Positions 46,291-59,555 of a DNA stretch of 64,000 bases are shown here, piece by piece. The stretch's first letter is position 1, and every line of letters begins with the position of its first letter. The translations under genes were made by a program, and so were the position numbers. The notes beneath the pieces are model-generated. The model ran no database searches, was not told the DNA's origin, and was given only the letters and a program-made list of their open reading frames with translations. The DNA is taken from positions 100,318,083-100,382,082 of the forward strand of contig NW_023604861.1 of the NCBI RefSeq assembly GCF_014898055.3, given 5' to 3'. Source of the stretch: Talpa occidentalis. Lineage: Eukaryota > Chordata > Mammalia > Eulipotyphla > Talpidae.

Positions 46291-48371
46291 AAAGGAGAGT
46301 TTTGTATTAGTGTTTCTCTTGATTTGGGTCCTTTTTTCTAAGGGTTAAAGGAAAGGGTATACTTTCTGCAGTGCTTTGGAGCATATTTTTGTTTAGATGG
46401 ATGAAAAAGTTGGAGGACATTTCCCACTGCTTTCACCCCCTAGTCTGGGAATCTCAGACCCACTTGGCCAACTTGAATCGTGTTCCCTATTCTCTCTCTG
46501 CAAAGTTCCTGCTCAGGAACAAGGCTGGGCCAGAGCCCAGCAGGAACAGAGAAACAGTCTACTTCCACCAGCAAAGCCAAATGCCCAATAGTCCTGTGCT
46601 GGGAAGGACTGAAGTCATAGGAGGCTCACTTGACCAGAAAACTGCCTGTGGTCACCATTAATCAAACATTTGCTCCCGTGCACTTTTCTCTCTTTCTCAT
46701 CTCAACTATTCCTCTAATCACCTTCCATTTGTACAGAGTGATGGTCTCCCTACTAACTCCCTCCATTAGCCACCAAATGAATACCAAACGCTAACCAGAA
46801 TAGTTTCCAGTTGACCCCAGGAAATGCTGGAGGAATCAGCCACTTGCCCCCCAAGTTCCATCTACTACCAACACCTCCCACCGCAAGGTGGTCCCCTGAT
46901 CTCCTTTGGTCAGTGGAGCATGGCTGCCTGTCATTTTGAATTATTACTATCATTACAATAAGTTTGCATATAAATATGGCACTTAGCTCTATTAGAACAT
47001 TTTCTCCTATCTTTTGTTTTATTCTTATGGGTGATTCCTTCTAAACACCCAGGAAGATATCACGTCTTGAGATAAGTAGAGGTATTAGGGAAGTCATTTG
47101 AATTGTCTTCCTAAACCAAGGGAGTGTGTGCCCCTCAGATATGGCCTTGCTTTTTGTTTTTCTTTCCTACAACATTGAGATGGTCTATCTGATTTTCCTT
47201 AGTTCAGGAGAAATTGTCATGTTCACTCCCAACACGAGAAAGATACAGGAATTTGGCATTTCAGCTGTGTCTGCAGGAACTCTCAGATTTAATTGCAAGA
47301 ATCATTTATTAGCACCCACTGAATTCCCAACCGCGAATGAGAGAGGACACTCAATCCTAGGGAAAAGGATGGAGAAAGATCACCACTGGTTCAGAAAAAG
47401 TTCTCATAAAGGTGTATTCTTACAGAGGCGTTTCACTGTCTTTATGGAAAGAGCACTTCTGAAAAAGAACTGTTTGCGTTCAGATGCTAAATGGTATTTT
47501 TTACTTTTTCTAATGTTTTTCTGGGGAGCAAAAACACTTTCTATGGAAATATCAAGTGGAAAGGCATAGCTTTTATTGCAGAGTGATAGCTACTTTGTTT
47601 TCCAAGCATAGAACTAAGTATTGTATTGAGCAAATACTTGAATGGAAAAAGCTGTATAAATAGATGTGCTAAATTACTTAGGAACACACAGTTACTTTCT
47701 ATAAGTTTTTTCCCCAATTATGTCAGGAAGGAGCAAGAAGTGACAATGGACATAATCACAGCAAGTTGGTGCAAAACAATCCCGTGACTCAACTTTACAG
47801 GTGCCAAAAAGTACTATATGTTTATTAGGGATTATTGTAGCATCTCTGGAGTATGCTCAGAATATGTCCATCAGTTACCTATGACTAACCAGTCAGTACC
47901 TCTGTGGCTCCATGCACAGAAACCATTATTAGAACGTCAGGCCAAGACAACATAGTGATCATGACGCTAAGCACAGTATTTGCCTTGGCATCCCCCTACT
48001 CCCTTCCGGGTGCACAAACAGTAACTAACTAGCCCCATGAGCAAGTCAACAATCTGGATCAGCAGACACCAGGAAATACAACCCGAGGTTGCCAGAAGCC
48101 TCTGCCCACCCTCCTTCCACTGACTACTTGTCATTCTCAAAGCATTGTTTAGATTTATAAGGGACCTTTTCTTCCACAGTTAAACAATTTTCCTGGGAAA
48201 GGTAGACAGAGGTCTTTGGTCTTTCTGTTACCATAGAACTTCCATCCTATTCCTCTTCCATGAATGTTCTCTCTGATCTTTGCCATAATATAAACCTTGA
48301 GCCCTAGCCACCCCAGGTCCTTAGGGTCCTCCAATCAGCCAGACAAATGTGCTGTATTAACACCCTGAGGT
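46291..48371. other. LYG1: LYG1 intron 1, no exon recognised
   Basis: A 147-codon open frame at 47126-47569 (+) has no family resemblance and no start context; I do not call it a gene. No named repeat is seen. Confidence 0.45.
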
Positions 48372-48633
48372 GGGGCCTCCCTGGTGGCACAAGGGGTTAA
48401 ACACAACACTGTGAAGCAGCCACTGCAGCACGAGTTTGATCCCCGGCTGGCCAGGGAGCTACCTACATGGCGCAGCAGACCTCTCCTCCTGTCTCACCCA
48501 CTGCTCCCCTCAGCAGTGTATTTCAGTCAACCCGCCTGTTCTGTTTTCCACTCTGTCTCTGGTGAATCCTTTCACTGCCCGCACCTCTGGCCTGTCCCCC
48601 AGTTCTTGTATGCATAAATAAATAAATAAATAA
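48372..48633 (+). repeat. tRNA-derived SINE, older subfamily
   Basis: Full element from 'ggggcctccctggtggcaca' to a 'tgcataaataaataaata' tail. Confidence 0.87.
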
Positions 48634-48677
48634 ACTGCCCTGTGTATCCACATTAGTCATGTCTCCTATTCCACATA

Positions 48678-48752
48678 TTGTATTATATTGTATTGTGTTG
48701 TATTGTATTGTATTGTATTGTATTGTATTGTATTGTATTGTATTGTATTGTC
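48678..48752 (+). repeat. (TATTG)n pentanucleotide microsatellite
   Basis: About 14-15 units of TATTG with one or two changed units, in LYG1 intron 1. The Ile-Val-Leu-Tyr-Cys frame across it is an artefact. Confidence 0.95.
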
Positions 48753-48951
48753 ACCCTGTTTTTATACCTAACTTGTCTCTCCATCTGCTTGCTGCCTGTG
48801 GACTGCAAGGCCTTTCCAGTAACATCCCATCTTAGTCATCTCTTTCTGCCTTGTCCTTCCCTTCCCTCCTTACACACGCTGCAACACCCCAGTCCACTGC
48901 CTCCAAGATTGCTATGCACCACTGGCTTTACATTAAAATAATAACAATGCC

Positions 48952-49236
48952 GGGCCTCCCTGGTGGCTCAGCGGTTGAGCGCTGGGTTGCGAAGCTGCCC
49001 GAAGCCTCCGCGGCACCGGTTCGATCCCTGGCTGCTCCCCAGCCACCAGAGGAGGGTCCCACATGGCGCGCAGACCTCTCCTGCCGCCCACTGCTCCCCT
49101 CAGCAGTGTACTTCGGTCCTTCTGCCTGCTCTGCTCCCCTCTCTGGCTCTGGTGAATTCTCTCACCCTCTCACGCTTCTGACTGTACCCAGTGCTTGTAT
49201 AAATAAATAAATAAAAAATAAATCTAAAAAAAAAAA
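48952..49236 (+). repeat. tRNA-derived SINE, young subfamily
   Basis: Full element with a 17-bp target duplication AAAATAATAACAATGCC (48935-48951 and 49237-49253). Confidence 0.95.
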
Positions 49237-50245
49237 AAAATAATAACAATGCCCGTCACAAATGTAAAATGTGTTGAACACTAGAGTCACATTTTCCTGA
49301 GAAAAATCTAGCCTTTTCAGATTAAATCTGAAGGCTCCTTTTAAACTCACTCTTTGCAGAGTTGCATTTTCACATAGTCTGTGAAAACAAATGTTTACTA
49401 AATTTGGATGGTGAGCAATGAAGAGCAGAAAGAGCTCAGTCTTGATCTCTTCTCTTCATTCTCTTCAGGTAAATCCTTCCCTTGTCTAAAGAGAAGTGGA
49501 TGGATTTTTTTTTTCTCAGTACAAACTCTGCCTGATTTCTTCACTTTAGGACAAGATTTTTGCTTTCCCAGAGTTGTGAACTCCAGAAAGGCTCCTCTCC
49601 TGATGCTGGATCCCAGGAATATCAAAGAGGTCAATTAATAATTCAAATTAATGAGATCAAATCAATGAAAACACAAGCCTCTCCATTCCATTCAAGACTC
49701 ACAAAGCTTGTCAATCCTTTAACTTTGTCAAACTTATGCCATCAGGTATTTTTGACCCAGAGACTCTTAGAGCTTCCAGAGAACCATCTGTTACTGTTTC
49801 TGAACCATCACATAAGGTCTATGGGGTTAATGTAACCTTGGCAGTAGTGAGTGTGAGGATGAGGGAGGGAGGGACTACTGCAGTTTTTTGGTTTTGAATT
49901 CACACAAAAAAAGACATCCTATCTAGCCGATTACAGCTTTTGTTAAATACACAAATGTTTCTGTTCTCCCATTCTTTGCTTTACCCTTGTTCACAAATCC
50001 AAAAGTAACTATTTACTGCATTAAATACAATCTAAATTTTTGTAACTATTGTAATAAACCATAAAAAGCATTCTACCATCTTTCATAACTTGGGTTTTCT
50101 TTGCAAGGTCCTTGAGTTTTATCTGACTCCAACTTTTCTTATTTACTTAGCAACAGAGACACAACCATTACTAATTGATCACCCTATGCTGGATTTTTCC
50201 TAAACAGGTCTAAGCATAAATCTCACAGCTCTGTTTTACACTCAC

Positions 50246-50271
50246 CTGTCTCCAGTTAGCTCTCCGTCCTG
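50246..50271 (-). other. LYG1: LYG1 predicted non-coding first exon
   Basis: On the - strand a sequence ending GGAGACAG is followed by donor GTGAGTG (50239-50245), and a TATA box lies about 50 bp upstream. It joins to the 5' UTR acceptor at 45823 across a 4.4-kb intron. The 5' end is estimated. Confidence 0.6.
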
Positions 50272-50292
50272 AGAGGCAGTGAGTCCACAGCC

Positions 50293-50301
50293 CTTTATAT
50301 A
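50293..50301 (-). promoter_or_regulatory. LYG1: LYG1 predicted TATA box
   Basis: TATATAAAG on the - strand starts 55 bp before the leader-exon donor. The 9-mer is identical to the LYG2 one and the layout is the same. Confidence 0.6.
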
Positions 50302-50569
50302 GAGCCCCTGTCTTACTTCCTCTTTTTAAAGTGTTTACTTCACCCTATTATGAAGAGATTTATGGTTAAGTTGTACAAATTACAGCAATAATCATAATAA
50401 TTACAAACACTTTGAACTTATATAGGACCTTTTATTCAAGAATGACCTGGCATTTTGCAAACATTAACCAATTAGTTCCTTACCACACCTCAGAGGGCAG
50501 GTCCTAGTTGTGGGTTCACTTTGACCCTTTTGGTAAAACACTTACTTATTTGCACCATTTTCTGGAAAT

Positions 50570-50660
50570 AGAGTCAAACAAGAAAGAAAAGAAGAAAAGA
50601 AGGGAGGGAAGGAAAGAGAAAAGAAGGAAGAAGAGAGGGAGGAAGAAAGGAAAGAAATTG
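50570..50660 (+). repeat. Purine-rich (GGAA/GAAA)n tract
   Basis: About 90 bp of almost pure A/G, upstream of the LYG1 TATA box by about 300 bp. The Lys/Arg-rich frame is an artefact. Confidence 0.85.
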
Positions 50661-50703
50661 AATTTGGAGTGTCAAAAATTTATACTCAGTTTGTATTTCA
50701 TTG

Positions 50704-50977
50704 TTTTTTTAAAGAGTTATTTATTTGTGCATACAAGAGCTGGGGTACAGGCCAGAAGTGTGTAGGGTGTGTGTGCGAGAGGATTCACCAGAGACAGAGT
50801 GGGGAACAGAACAGGCAGACTGACTGAAATACACTGCTGAGGGGAGCAGCGGGAGAGACAGGAGAGATCTGCTGTGCCATGTGGGTAGCTCCCTGACCGG
50901 GGATCGAATTCATGCTGCAGAGGCTGCGGATAGCTTCATAGGTTGCGTCTTAACCCCTTGCACCAGCAGCGAGGCCC
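50704..50977 (-). repeat. tRNA-derived SINE, older subfamily
   Basis: Reverse-complement element from the 'tttaaagagttatttatttg' tail to 'gcgaggccc'. Confidence 0.86.
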
Positions 50978-51149
50978 AAGGCTTTTTCTATTTTAATGAA
51001 ATCGTGTTTTGACCTTGTCCAATTTTTTTTCCTTTAAAAAATTTGAAAATTGTACATGATTAATTTATGATCCTTTTATGGCTTCTAGACTTTAGGTCAT
51101 ACTTAGAAAGAACTTAAATAAGTTACTTACTGATGAATTAGATAGATAC

Positions 51150-51420
51150 TTTTAAAAAAAGATTTATTTATTAATTTATGCATACAAGAGCTGGGGTACA
51201 GGCCAAAGATGCAGGGGGTGAGAGGATTCACCAGAGACAGAGTAGGGAACACAACAGGCAGACTGACTGAAGTACACTGCTGAGGGGAGCAGCGGGTGAG
51301 TCAGGAGAGGTCTCCTGCGCCATGTGGGTTGCTTGCTGGCCGGGCATTGAACTCGTGCTGCAGAGGCTGCGGACAACTTCACAGCGCTGTGCTTAACTCC
51401 TTGAGCTACCAGGGAGGCCC
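51150..51420 (-). repeat. tRNA-derived SINE, older subfamily
   Basis: Reverse-complement full element, ending 'accagggaggccc'. Confidence 0.88.
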
Positions 51421-52179
51421 TTGGTCTGTATTTCAGCCAAGCAGAGACATAACTTAGTCAGGTAGATGATGCTTTTTAATGTATATTCAATACTTCTAGT
51501 TTTTTTTTCCCAAAATATCTACATCAAATAAATACTGTGAGAGGGTTTATATGGAGTTTCAAGGAAGGACTCTGCCCCAAGTGGTCTTAGGAATGAATTT
51601 CACAATTAAAAGAGGGAGCCCCACCCTACAGCACCACACCCTCCACTCTAGCTCTTCTGAATGACTTGATTTTTCTCAAAGACAGTCTTGTCATTTCCTC
51701 CCTGCCTTTCTACAGGCTCTTCCTTCCCACTGACAAGTCTGTAGGGACAGAAACTGTCTCATTTGTCTTTTTAACTCAGCTCCTACCCCCCTGCCTGATA
51801 CATATAAGATAGTCAATAAAATCCCTGTGATAAATGACTTGCTCATTGCTAACTTGTCTGTAATGTCTCCTCTGTATCCTCACCTCTCCCCTTTCCTGCC
51901 CCTTACCTCCTGCCCCCTGCTCCCTGCCACAGTTAGAATGTAAGCTCCAAGAGTATGCAGTGAATTTCGCTGCTTCGATTATTACTGAATCTTTACAGGC
52001 CAGAGCAGACTCTAGCACTCTGTGGTGTTGGGGAAATACTTGCTGAATGAGTCAATGCATGAAGAATCCCTACAAACTCACCCAATATTATTCAGTTGGG
52101 GCCCCAGTGTGGGTCCTAAGTGTGTTTCACGCTGCCTTGTAGTTATTTCTATCACAGCACCTGAGACACATTTTTGTTG

Positions 52180-52275
52180 TTAGACTGAAAATAACTCGAG
52201 CAAGGTTTGCTTCTTTTTTCTGTATGTCCTAAGTAGCACATTAAATGTACTCAATAAATGTCTGTGAAATGAATA
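52180..52275 (+). repeat. MIR/L2-like 3' end
   Basis: 'actcaataaatgtctgtgaa' and 'tgaataaat' are the usual tail of old MIR/L2 copies. Confidence 0.45.
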
Positions 52276-52571
52276 AATAGCTTGGCATATGAATCTCAGA
52301 CTGTGAGAATAGGGGTTTTATTGTTCTTCATGGCTGAGATGGCAAGGACACAAAAAGGCAAGACTCTGTGGACAAGGATCCAGACCCGGAGATTCAGAAA
52401 GTTCTTTAAATTTGGGGAAGGCCATGTGAGGATATTGGTCTCCTTGCTATTGTTGGCAAAGTTGGAATAAAAAGCAGAGTAAAAGCCATATCCTACTAAA
52501 AAAAGTGGATTCTTTCTTAATTCTGTCCACTAAGTAAAGTCTAGCGCATACCACCAATGACTAAAATTTGT

Positions 52572-52855
52572 TATAGGCATACCTCATTTTATTGCCCTTT
52601 GTTTTATTTGGCTTTGCAGATACTACGTTTTTTTACAAATTGAAGGTTTGCGTCAACCCTGAGTCCAGCCAGTCTATCGGTGCTATTTTCTCTCACTTCA
52701 CATTTCTGTGTCACATTTAATTAAGGTATGCAAATTGTTTTCTTAGACATAATGCTATTGCATACTTAATAGACTACAGTATAGTATAAACATCACTTTT
52801 ATATGTACTAGGAAACAAAAAAATTCATGTGACTCACTTTATTGTGAGGGATGGT
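52572..52855 (+). mobile_element. Tigger-type (Tc1/mariner) DNA-transposon remnant
   Basis: Starts with a Tigger-like terminal repeat 'aggcatacctcattttattg' and continues 'caaattgaaggtttgcgtca'. It then jumps to the other end ('taatagactacagtatagta'). It is internally deleted with no transposase frame, and the far terminal repeat is lost. Confidence 0.65.
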
Positions 52856-53309
52856 GCTGGGATTAGGATGGTGGTTAACAGAGAGTAGACACTGAGATGA
52901 ATTTTGGAAGTAAAATCATTTGAACTAATTGGGATTCAATTCAAGGGATGAGGGAAAGAGAGATGGTGTGAACAATGGAGCTGAGTCTGGAATGGTGAAG
53001 ATGGAGCACATCTGTGAAAGAAGATTAAGAATTAAGTTTCAGGCACTGGAAATTCACAATTTCCAAAGTTTCCCCCAGCCCCCAGCAGTTACCACCTAGC
53101 TTTAATCCTTTTGCAGTACAGACGAATATCATGAGAATCACCATGTTATAACACGACCTGGCCTCTTTGGCCACAGTCTCTTGGTCCAGGGATAGGAAAA
53201 TCAGATTGACCTCAACTGGGTCAGAGATACAGCATGAAATCAAGAAAGAGATGTGACTCTCTTCCCAAATTTATGAAATCGAGCACATGTATTAGTAGTC
53301 TAGAGTAGG

Positions 53310-53765
53310 GGTCAGCAAACTATGGCCCAAGGGCCACCAGCTGTTTTATAAAGTTGTTTTTTTTTTAAGATTTATTTATTCACGCATATAAGAACCAAAG
53401 TACAGGCCAGATGTGCGGGAAGGTGAGAGGATTCACCAGAGACAGAGTGGGGAACAGAACAGGCAGACTGACTGAAACACACTGCTGAGGGGAGCAGCAG
53501 GCGAGACAGGAGATATCTGCTGAGCCATGTGGGTATTTCCACCGCTGGCTGGGATCGAACCCGCACTGCAGAGGCTGCAGACAGCTTCACAGCACTGCGC
53601 TCAACTGCCTGTACCACCAGGGAGGTCCTTATAAATAAAGTTTTATTGGAACACAGCCCTGCCATTCATTTACATACCACCTATGACTGCCTTTGTGTTA
53701 AGTTCACATGTCCCACAAGTGTACCTGAATTTTTAAGTACAAGCATGCCAACCTTGGTCTAGAAT
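53310..53765 (+). mobile_element. hAT-Charlie (MER1-type) remnant split by a SINE
   Basis: 'aggggtcagcaaactatggc' on the left and 'ttttattggaacacagccct' right of the SINE belong to one non-autonomous hAT element. Confidence 0.65.
53355..53628 (-). repeat. tRNA-derived SINE inside the hAT remnant
   Basis: Reverse-complement full element; 'ttataaagtt' / 'ataaataaagtt' flanks are close to a target duplication. Confidence 0.87.
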
Positions 53766-55024
53766 CTCCATTTGGTCTGAGGAAAAAAAGCAGTTAGAGA
53801 AAAAAATGAAGGAGTTGCACAAGAAGAAGAAGGCAAGAGAATAGAAGAGAGTCCTGACAGCACCCTAAGTCAAGGTGCTAAATGGCCTTTAGATACAACC
53901 ACATCCCTGTTCCCGAGTTCAGTTGAAACACCCCAGTTGTCTTGCACTAAATTCCTCTTTTTATTCCAGGTAGCTTTAGTGGAGTTGTTGCTATTTGGAA
54001 CTAAAGGATACTATTTATATTTTTTTAATTTCCTTGTGTATTCATTATTCACTCATTCATTCAAAAATGGCATAGAAAGTTTTCTCTGTGTCAGGCATGA
54101 TGCTGGAGATGGATGATACGTGTTGAACAGGACAGCTACGGTCTCTGCCCTTGTGAAGTTTATATTCTGATATAATAGCTTTCAGGTGCCAGTGAGACAC
54201 CCAAGTAAAGATGTCACGATGGCATTTAGAACTCAAAAGCTAGGTCTGGATTGAAGGCTATAAATCTGGAAGTCATTACTCAGAGACGGATTGAAGAACA
54301 GGGAAATAGAAGGCGTGCATAGTAGAAGGTGCCAAGTGAAAATTGAATTGTGCTGGTGACTGGTCCCAGAGGAGCCCCAACATTTAAGAGTTGATTAGAG
54401 GGAAAAGAGCTGGTTAAGGAGACTGAATAGGAGAGACTATAGAGAAGGGGGAGACCAATAGAATATATCCTGTAAGCCACACTAAGAGACTGTCTCAAGG
54501 AGTAAGTGAAATCTTTGTCAAATGTTTTGAGAAGACAAAATGAAACTGCAAAGAAATCATTGCATTTAGTTATATAGAAGTCACTCATTACCAGGAAAAA
54601 TCAATTTTGAGACAGGTATACCAATATTTATTTTATTTTAAGTAATTAAAAACTTGACTCAAACAACAATTCATTAGCTCACGTAACAGGAAGCTCAGTG
54701 GATGAGTTTCTGTAATGGTTTGATTCAATGGTTAAGCAATGTCATCAGGCACCTGGCATCTCTCTATCTCTTTACTTTGATTCCTTGAATGTCAGCTTCA
54801 TTGCAAGACTCCCCCTTCTCTATGCACAATCCAAGATGGCCAGGGTTCATATGCTCTCATTTAAATCTAGAGGAGAGAGAGGATTCCTTTAGGCACTCTC
54901 TCTGAAATATGAGAAAACTTCTATTCCCCCCCAAAAACAGAAAATCTTTCCTCATGTGTTATCAGTGCTAATTGAGTCATGTGCCCATTCCTGAACCAAT
55001 ATAGCTTATATGGTATCACTAGTT
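53766..55024. other. Intergenic, no gene seen; L2/MIR-like piece near 54060-54190
   Basis: Only the text 'tgtgtcaggcatgatgctgg' and 'ttgtgaagtttatattctga' suggests an old repeat. Confidence 0.4.
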
Positions 55025-55294
55025 CTTTTTTTTTTTTTAAAAGATTTATTTATTTATTTATGCATAGAAGAACTAGGGTGTAGACCAGAGGTGTGAGGAG
55101 TGAGAGGATTCACCAGAGACAGAGTGGGGAGCAGAACAAGCAGATTTTACTGAAATACACTGTTAGGAGGAGCAGTGGGCGAGACAGGAGAGATCTTCCA
55201 TACCATAAGTGGGTTAGCTCCTTGCTGGGGCTCGAACTCAGGTTGCAGTGGTGATAGTGCTGAGACTTAACCCCTATGCCACGAGGGAGGCCCC
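55025..55294 (-). repeat. tRNA-derived SINE, older subfamily
   Basis: Reverse-complement full element flanked by 'tatcacta' on both sides. Confidence 0.88.
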
Positions 55295-55779
55295 GATATC
55301 ACTAAGTCTTCTGTTTAGAATCTGGATAATGCTAAGTCTGAGGGGCAGTCAAATCTCTCCAAAGCACTAAACCATATTAGACAGCTATAGCTTTCCAGTG
55401 AAAATCAGATTCGTTGTGTAGAGAGCAGGGGATGAATGCCAGGGAATTGACCACAATGAACACAACATAGAGACAGGAACTAGTAGGGAGAAGATTCAAT
55501 AATGAATGGGAGGTGAGGTAGAAACAGAAACAACTCTGTCAAGAAGTTTGCTGTGAAGAATAGCAGAGAGAGAAGTGCTTACTGAATAAAGCTGTAGAGA
55601 CAGAGGAGGGGTTTTATTGCTTATTTTTATCTGCTTGAATATCTCCGAACACGATCAAGAGCGATCCAGCAAAGTAAGAACTTGAGAATGATACAAGGGC
55701 ATAAGAGATGAAGCAGTTACCTTGAAGAAGATTGAAAGTAGGGACCTGTGTTCATGTGAGCAGTTGGTTTATGCTGGGG

Positions 55780-55960
55780 AAGGCGAGCAGAGTGACTGAG
55801 GGCATGGACTAAGAAGTCTCAGGGCTCCGGGTGACTCTGGGCAAGCTGATTTCTTTGACCCTACTGGCTGTTAAAATGAATATAATGCTCCTACCTCACA
55901 GGGAAGTTGTAAAGATTAAATTAAATCAGGTATATAAACAATTCTATGGAATTTTAAACT
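55780..55960 (+). repeat. MIR element
   Basis: MIR core: 'gtgactctgggcaagctgat' and 'ctacctcacagggaagttgt'. Confidence 0.65.
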
Positions 55961-58072
55961 TTCTTTAGACCTTCCCCCTTCCAACAGTCAATAGTATTTA
56001 TTTATTTTAAGTCAGTGACAAACGTCTTTAGTAAGATGCCAAAGGAAAGGAAAGAAGTGGGTATGGGAAAAGACTGATACAAACTCATACCTGCAAAGCT
56101 TTTTTCATCTAACAGCTTCTAAGTTCCTTACCCAAGACGCTTCAACAAAGTCTATGTGGAACTTTTCAAGGTGGCAATTAAACAAATCTGCTGACGAGGA
56201 TATTGGCTACCTGGAAAAGAATGCTGTCAGCAGCATCCTCTTCGCAGATAAAGGAAGGACCAAGATGTCATTATTCCTCAATCATTTTTACAGCTTTACT
56301 ATGCCATTGGCAATTTTGGCCATAGAAGCGGGCAGAAGGAAAGAAATCAGAAAAGGGAAAATGAGAAAGCCGTCAGCACTGGTTTTAGACATACTGTCTT
56401 GCTACACATTAATGTGAAAATCATAGATGTTCTTGTGTACTTGGATTTTATTTTAGTGTAACAAGAAAAAAAATCAAACAAAATTTCCTTTCTAGCTAGC
56501 TCACTAGAATGGCCTAAATTATTTTCAACTAGAAGTGTTTAGAAAATATGGGGAGGTATTTTTGAGTTGTTACAGTACTGGGGTGGTGGCTTTCAGTGCT
56601 GCCTTAAAAATGCTGTTGACTTTCTTCAGTAGGAGCTTCAGGTGTGTCAGTCCTCTGGGTCACATGTCATTGTACATGCTGGAGTCCTGGGATGCTCCAG
56701 ATGGTGTGTTACAAGAGGTGATTGGATGGAGCAGGTGCTGTACTGTGCTCTGCTAATGTCTCCTGTGAAGTACTTGACAATTCTGTTTGCCCTTGCTGAG
56801 GCTGGTTCTAGACTCAGGTTTGGGGAGCTGTCTCACAGCATGCAACCCATAGATAATGGGTGTGTCATAATCTCACTTGGCAGGGAGGTTCAAGAGAGCT
56901 GTGCTGGTTCCATATCCTAGAAAGATCTTGTTAGTGTTTTTCAGAGAACAAAGAAAGAAACAGATCTGATCTGATGCTATCAATAGAAACTTTATATTCA
57001 TTTGAAGAGATGTTATGATCATATAAACCTTATCATTATCCTTCACCATAGATGAATCAAAACATCAGGAATATTTAAATCTATGTGCCTTCTTTTATAC
57101 ATTTAACAAAAAATATATAGATTATTTTTCCTATTTCTCTTTACAATATATGATGCCATCCTCAGAACAAAAATTTATATGTAGTCAGTTTTCATTATGG
57201 TTAGTGAGGTAGTGGTGTGATTGAAATTTCATGAATGAAAAGTTTCATTGTCTAAAATTGTCAGATGAAAAACAGTGTCAGGTGTAAATATGCTGCAGGT
57301 TACTGAAAGGACACTTCAAAATCTTACTGCTTTTCTTGTGAGCAATTCCTGGAAGAGGAGAAGTAGAATGCTCACTTTTGCTCATAAAAAGCAAAAAAAA
57401 AAAAAAAAAAGTTAATTCTCGTTTCAGAGAGTTAACTTGTTCATTGAGATGTTCTACCATGTTTATTTCTGGGCAAAAAAATTCCTCTATCATTTTACTT
57501 TGCATTTCAACTTTTCATCTTTGGCTTGGCATATCCTTTATGTATTAAAAGGAATGATTTAAATTTATAATTGTATGAGTGTTTATATGATTTTGGACAT
57601 GTATTCACATATCTTTTATTGGTTTTCATCTTACACTTAATAAAATCTCTAAGAAAAATGCTTTTCAATTGTCAAAAACTTAAATTACAGGGACCCACGA
57701 CTACTTTTGCCCGCAAGCATTAGGGAGAAGTCCTGTGAATGAAGACTGGCTCTTTAATTTGTTTCCGTTTAATTTCTTCTAGTTTACGTGCATTATGAAC
57801 TTGATATAGGTACTTATGTGTATTTTCAATTTATACTCCTATGATGCCTTAATCCAATAAGCATGAAATAAAATATTGGGACACAAACAAAATATAATAA
57901 TAAGCAAATAATAAGTGCCTAGACTGTGGAGACAAGTAACAACCTTATTTTATCCAAAAATTTTCTATTAAATAAATGTTTACTAACCACAAGTTACCAT
58001 GCACTGGCATATATGCCAGGAATAAAAAGTTGCATAAGACATAGCCTCTGCCCTCAAGAAGCTCACTGCCAT
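55961..58072. other. Intergenic, no gene seen
   Basis: Frames such as 56154-56417 (+) have no family match and no splice context I trust. An MIR/L2-like piece is at about 57960-58070. Confidence 0.4.
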
Positions 58073-58341
58073 GGGCCTCCCCGGTGGCACAGGAGTTAAA
58101 GACACAGTGCTAGCAAGCTATGGCCAGCCACTGCAGCATGTGTTTGATCCCTGGACAGGGAGCTACCCACATGGCACAGCAGATCTCTCCTGTTTCACCC
58201 ACTCCTCCCCTCAGCAGCATATTTCAGTAGATCTGCCTGTTGTGCTCCCCACTGTCTCTAGTGAATCCTCTCACCCCCACACCTCTGACCTACAACCCCA
58301 TTCTTATATGCATAAATAAACAAATGGTTAAAAAAAAAAAA
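58073..58341 (+). repeat. tRNA-derived SINE, older subfamily
   Basis: Full element; 'aagctcactgcca' / 'aagcttactgcca' flanks are a target duplication with one change. Confidence 0.88.
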
Positions 58342-59555
58342 AGCTTACTGCCAGGTAGTGAATGAGCACTGACATTTTCTATTATGTCAGACTAAGAGGG
58401 TTAAATTGCTGACACACCCTGGATCCAAAATCAACCCTTTCATGTACATATCATAAAACTCCAAAAAATTTATCAGCCAGGCAGAAAAAAACTGATGAGG
58501 TCAGGCTAAGTAAAGTTCTTTACAGGCTATAGGCATGGAAATGTGAAACCAATAAACTGTCATATCCAGTAACCAATAAAACTCTTAGATGCCTGACTCT
58601 TGCAGGTAGTTTAACATGTCTAAAATGTAGGAATTTGCCCAAGGGATCATCCAGTCATATCTCACATCTGTGGATTATTTCCCAGGGTATATAATTCTTT
58701 CACATATGCTATTGTAACACTTTTATGACATATAGGGCAGGCATATTCATTACCCATATTATAAACATGAGGAAACTGTGATGTCCCAAAATGAAATGAC
58801 TTATCCAAGTTACCAAATCAACAAGGACCAATGGTGGGTACGGTAGACTTGTTTGCCTTCAATTCCATGTCCCTGTAACTCCCCAAAGAACATAGAGCTC
58901 CTGCCTTAAATTTAGTGGTATCGCTGAGGCATACCATCATTTGGGAACCAGCATCAATCCAACGTCACAATAGCTTGTCTATTGTGTGGGGAACAATAGG
59001 GAACACCATGGTTTTATGGAGGTGATTTTCCTTAGGTGTGGTTGGGATCCCAGGGGTATGATGTGTTCCAATGAGACTGGGGAGGCTGCCATTGCCTCAT
59101 GTCCAGGAATGGAGCAATGGCTCCCACACCTTAGAAATTTTCATTTGGAAAGGACTTTAGATGTTCCTTATAGTCTCTGTAAAAATGCATGAGCTCTGCA
59201 TGGTTATTACCCAAAATCTGATCACAAGAGAAATCTAGGTCACAAAATCACCAATACTAAGTCTTTTTGTGAGAGTTCTGCATGCTGGAGGGTGACCCAA
59301 GAAATTCTGATATGGGGATTTGCTTCAGTAGTAGGATTTGTTGCCTTGGGAAGCCAAGACTTGAGTCTGGGGTACTCCTCCTTAGCAGCCAATAATTTTA
59401 GCTATCTTTAAGATAGCCACTTGACTAATCAAAGGGAACAAGAAAATCCTGTATTTTACAGATAGTCCCTTGAGAAATAACTGCCCAGTGTCTGTGTCGA
59501 AAGGAGTCTGTTTAAGCCAGCTAAGCCTTCCCATCCATTGCTCTGAATAGTTTTA
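58342..59555. other. Intergenic, no gene seen; MIR-like piece near 58720-58830
   Basis: 'cattacccatattataaaca' and 'tgaggaaactgtgatgtccc' look like MIR. Nothing else was recognised. Confidence 0.4.

Noticed and set aside
47126..47569. 147-codon open frame in LYG1 intron 1
   Set aside because: No recognised domain, no supporting splice or promoter context, and composition like the surrounding intron.
48678..48752. Regular short repeats considered as a CRISPR-like array
   Set aside because: The units are contiguous 5-mers without spacers, in a mammalian intron.
56154..56417. 87-codon frame upstream of LYG1, considered as an exon of the next gene (TXNDC9 is expected there)
   Set aside because: It has no thioredoxin-like motif and does not resemble TXNDC9. 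That gene probably lies beyond the window.
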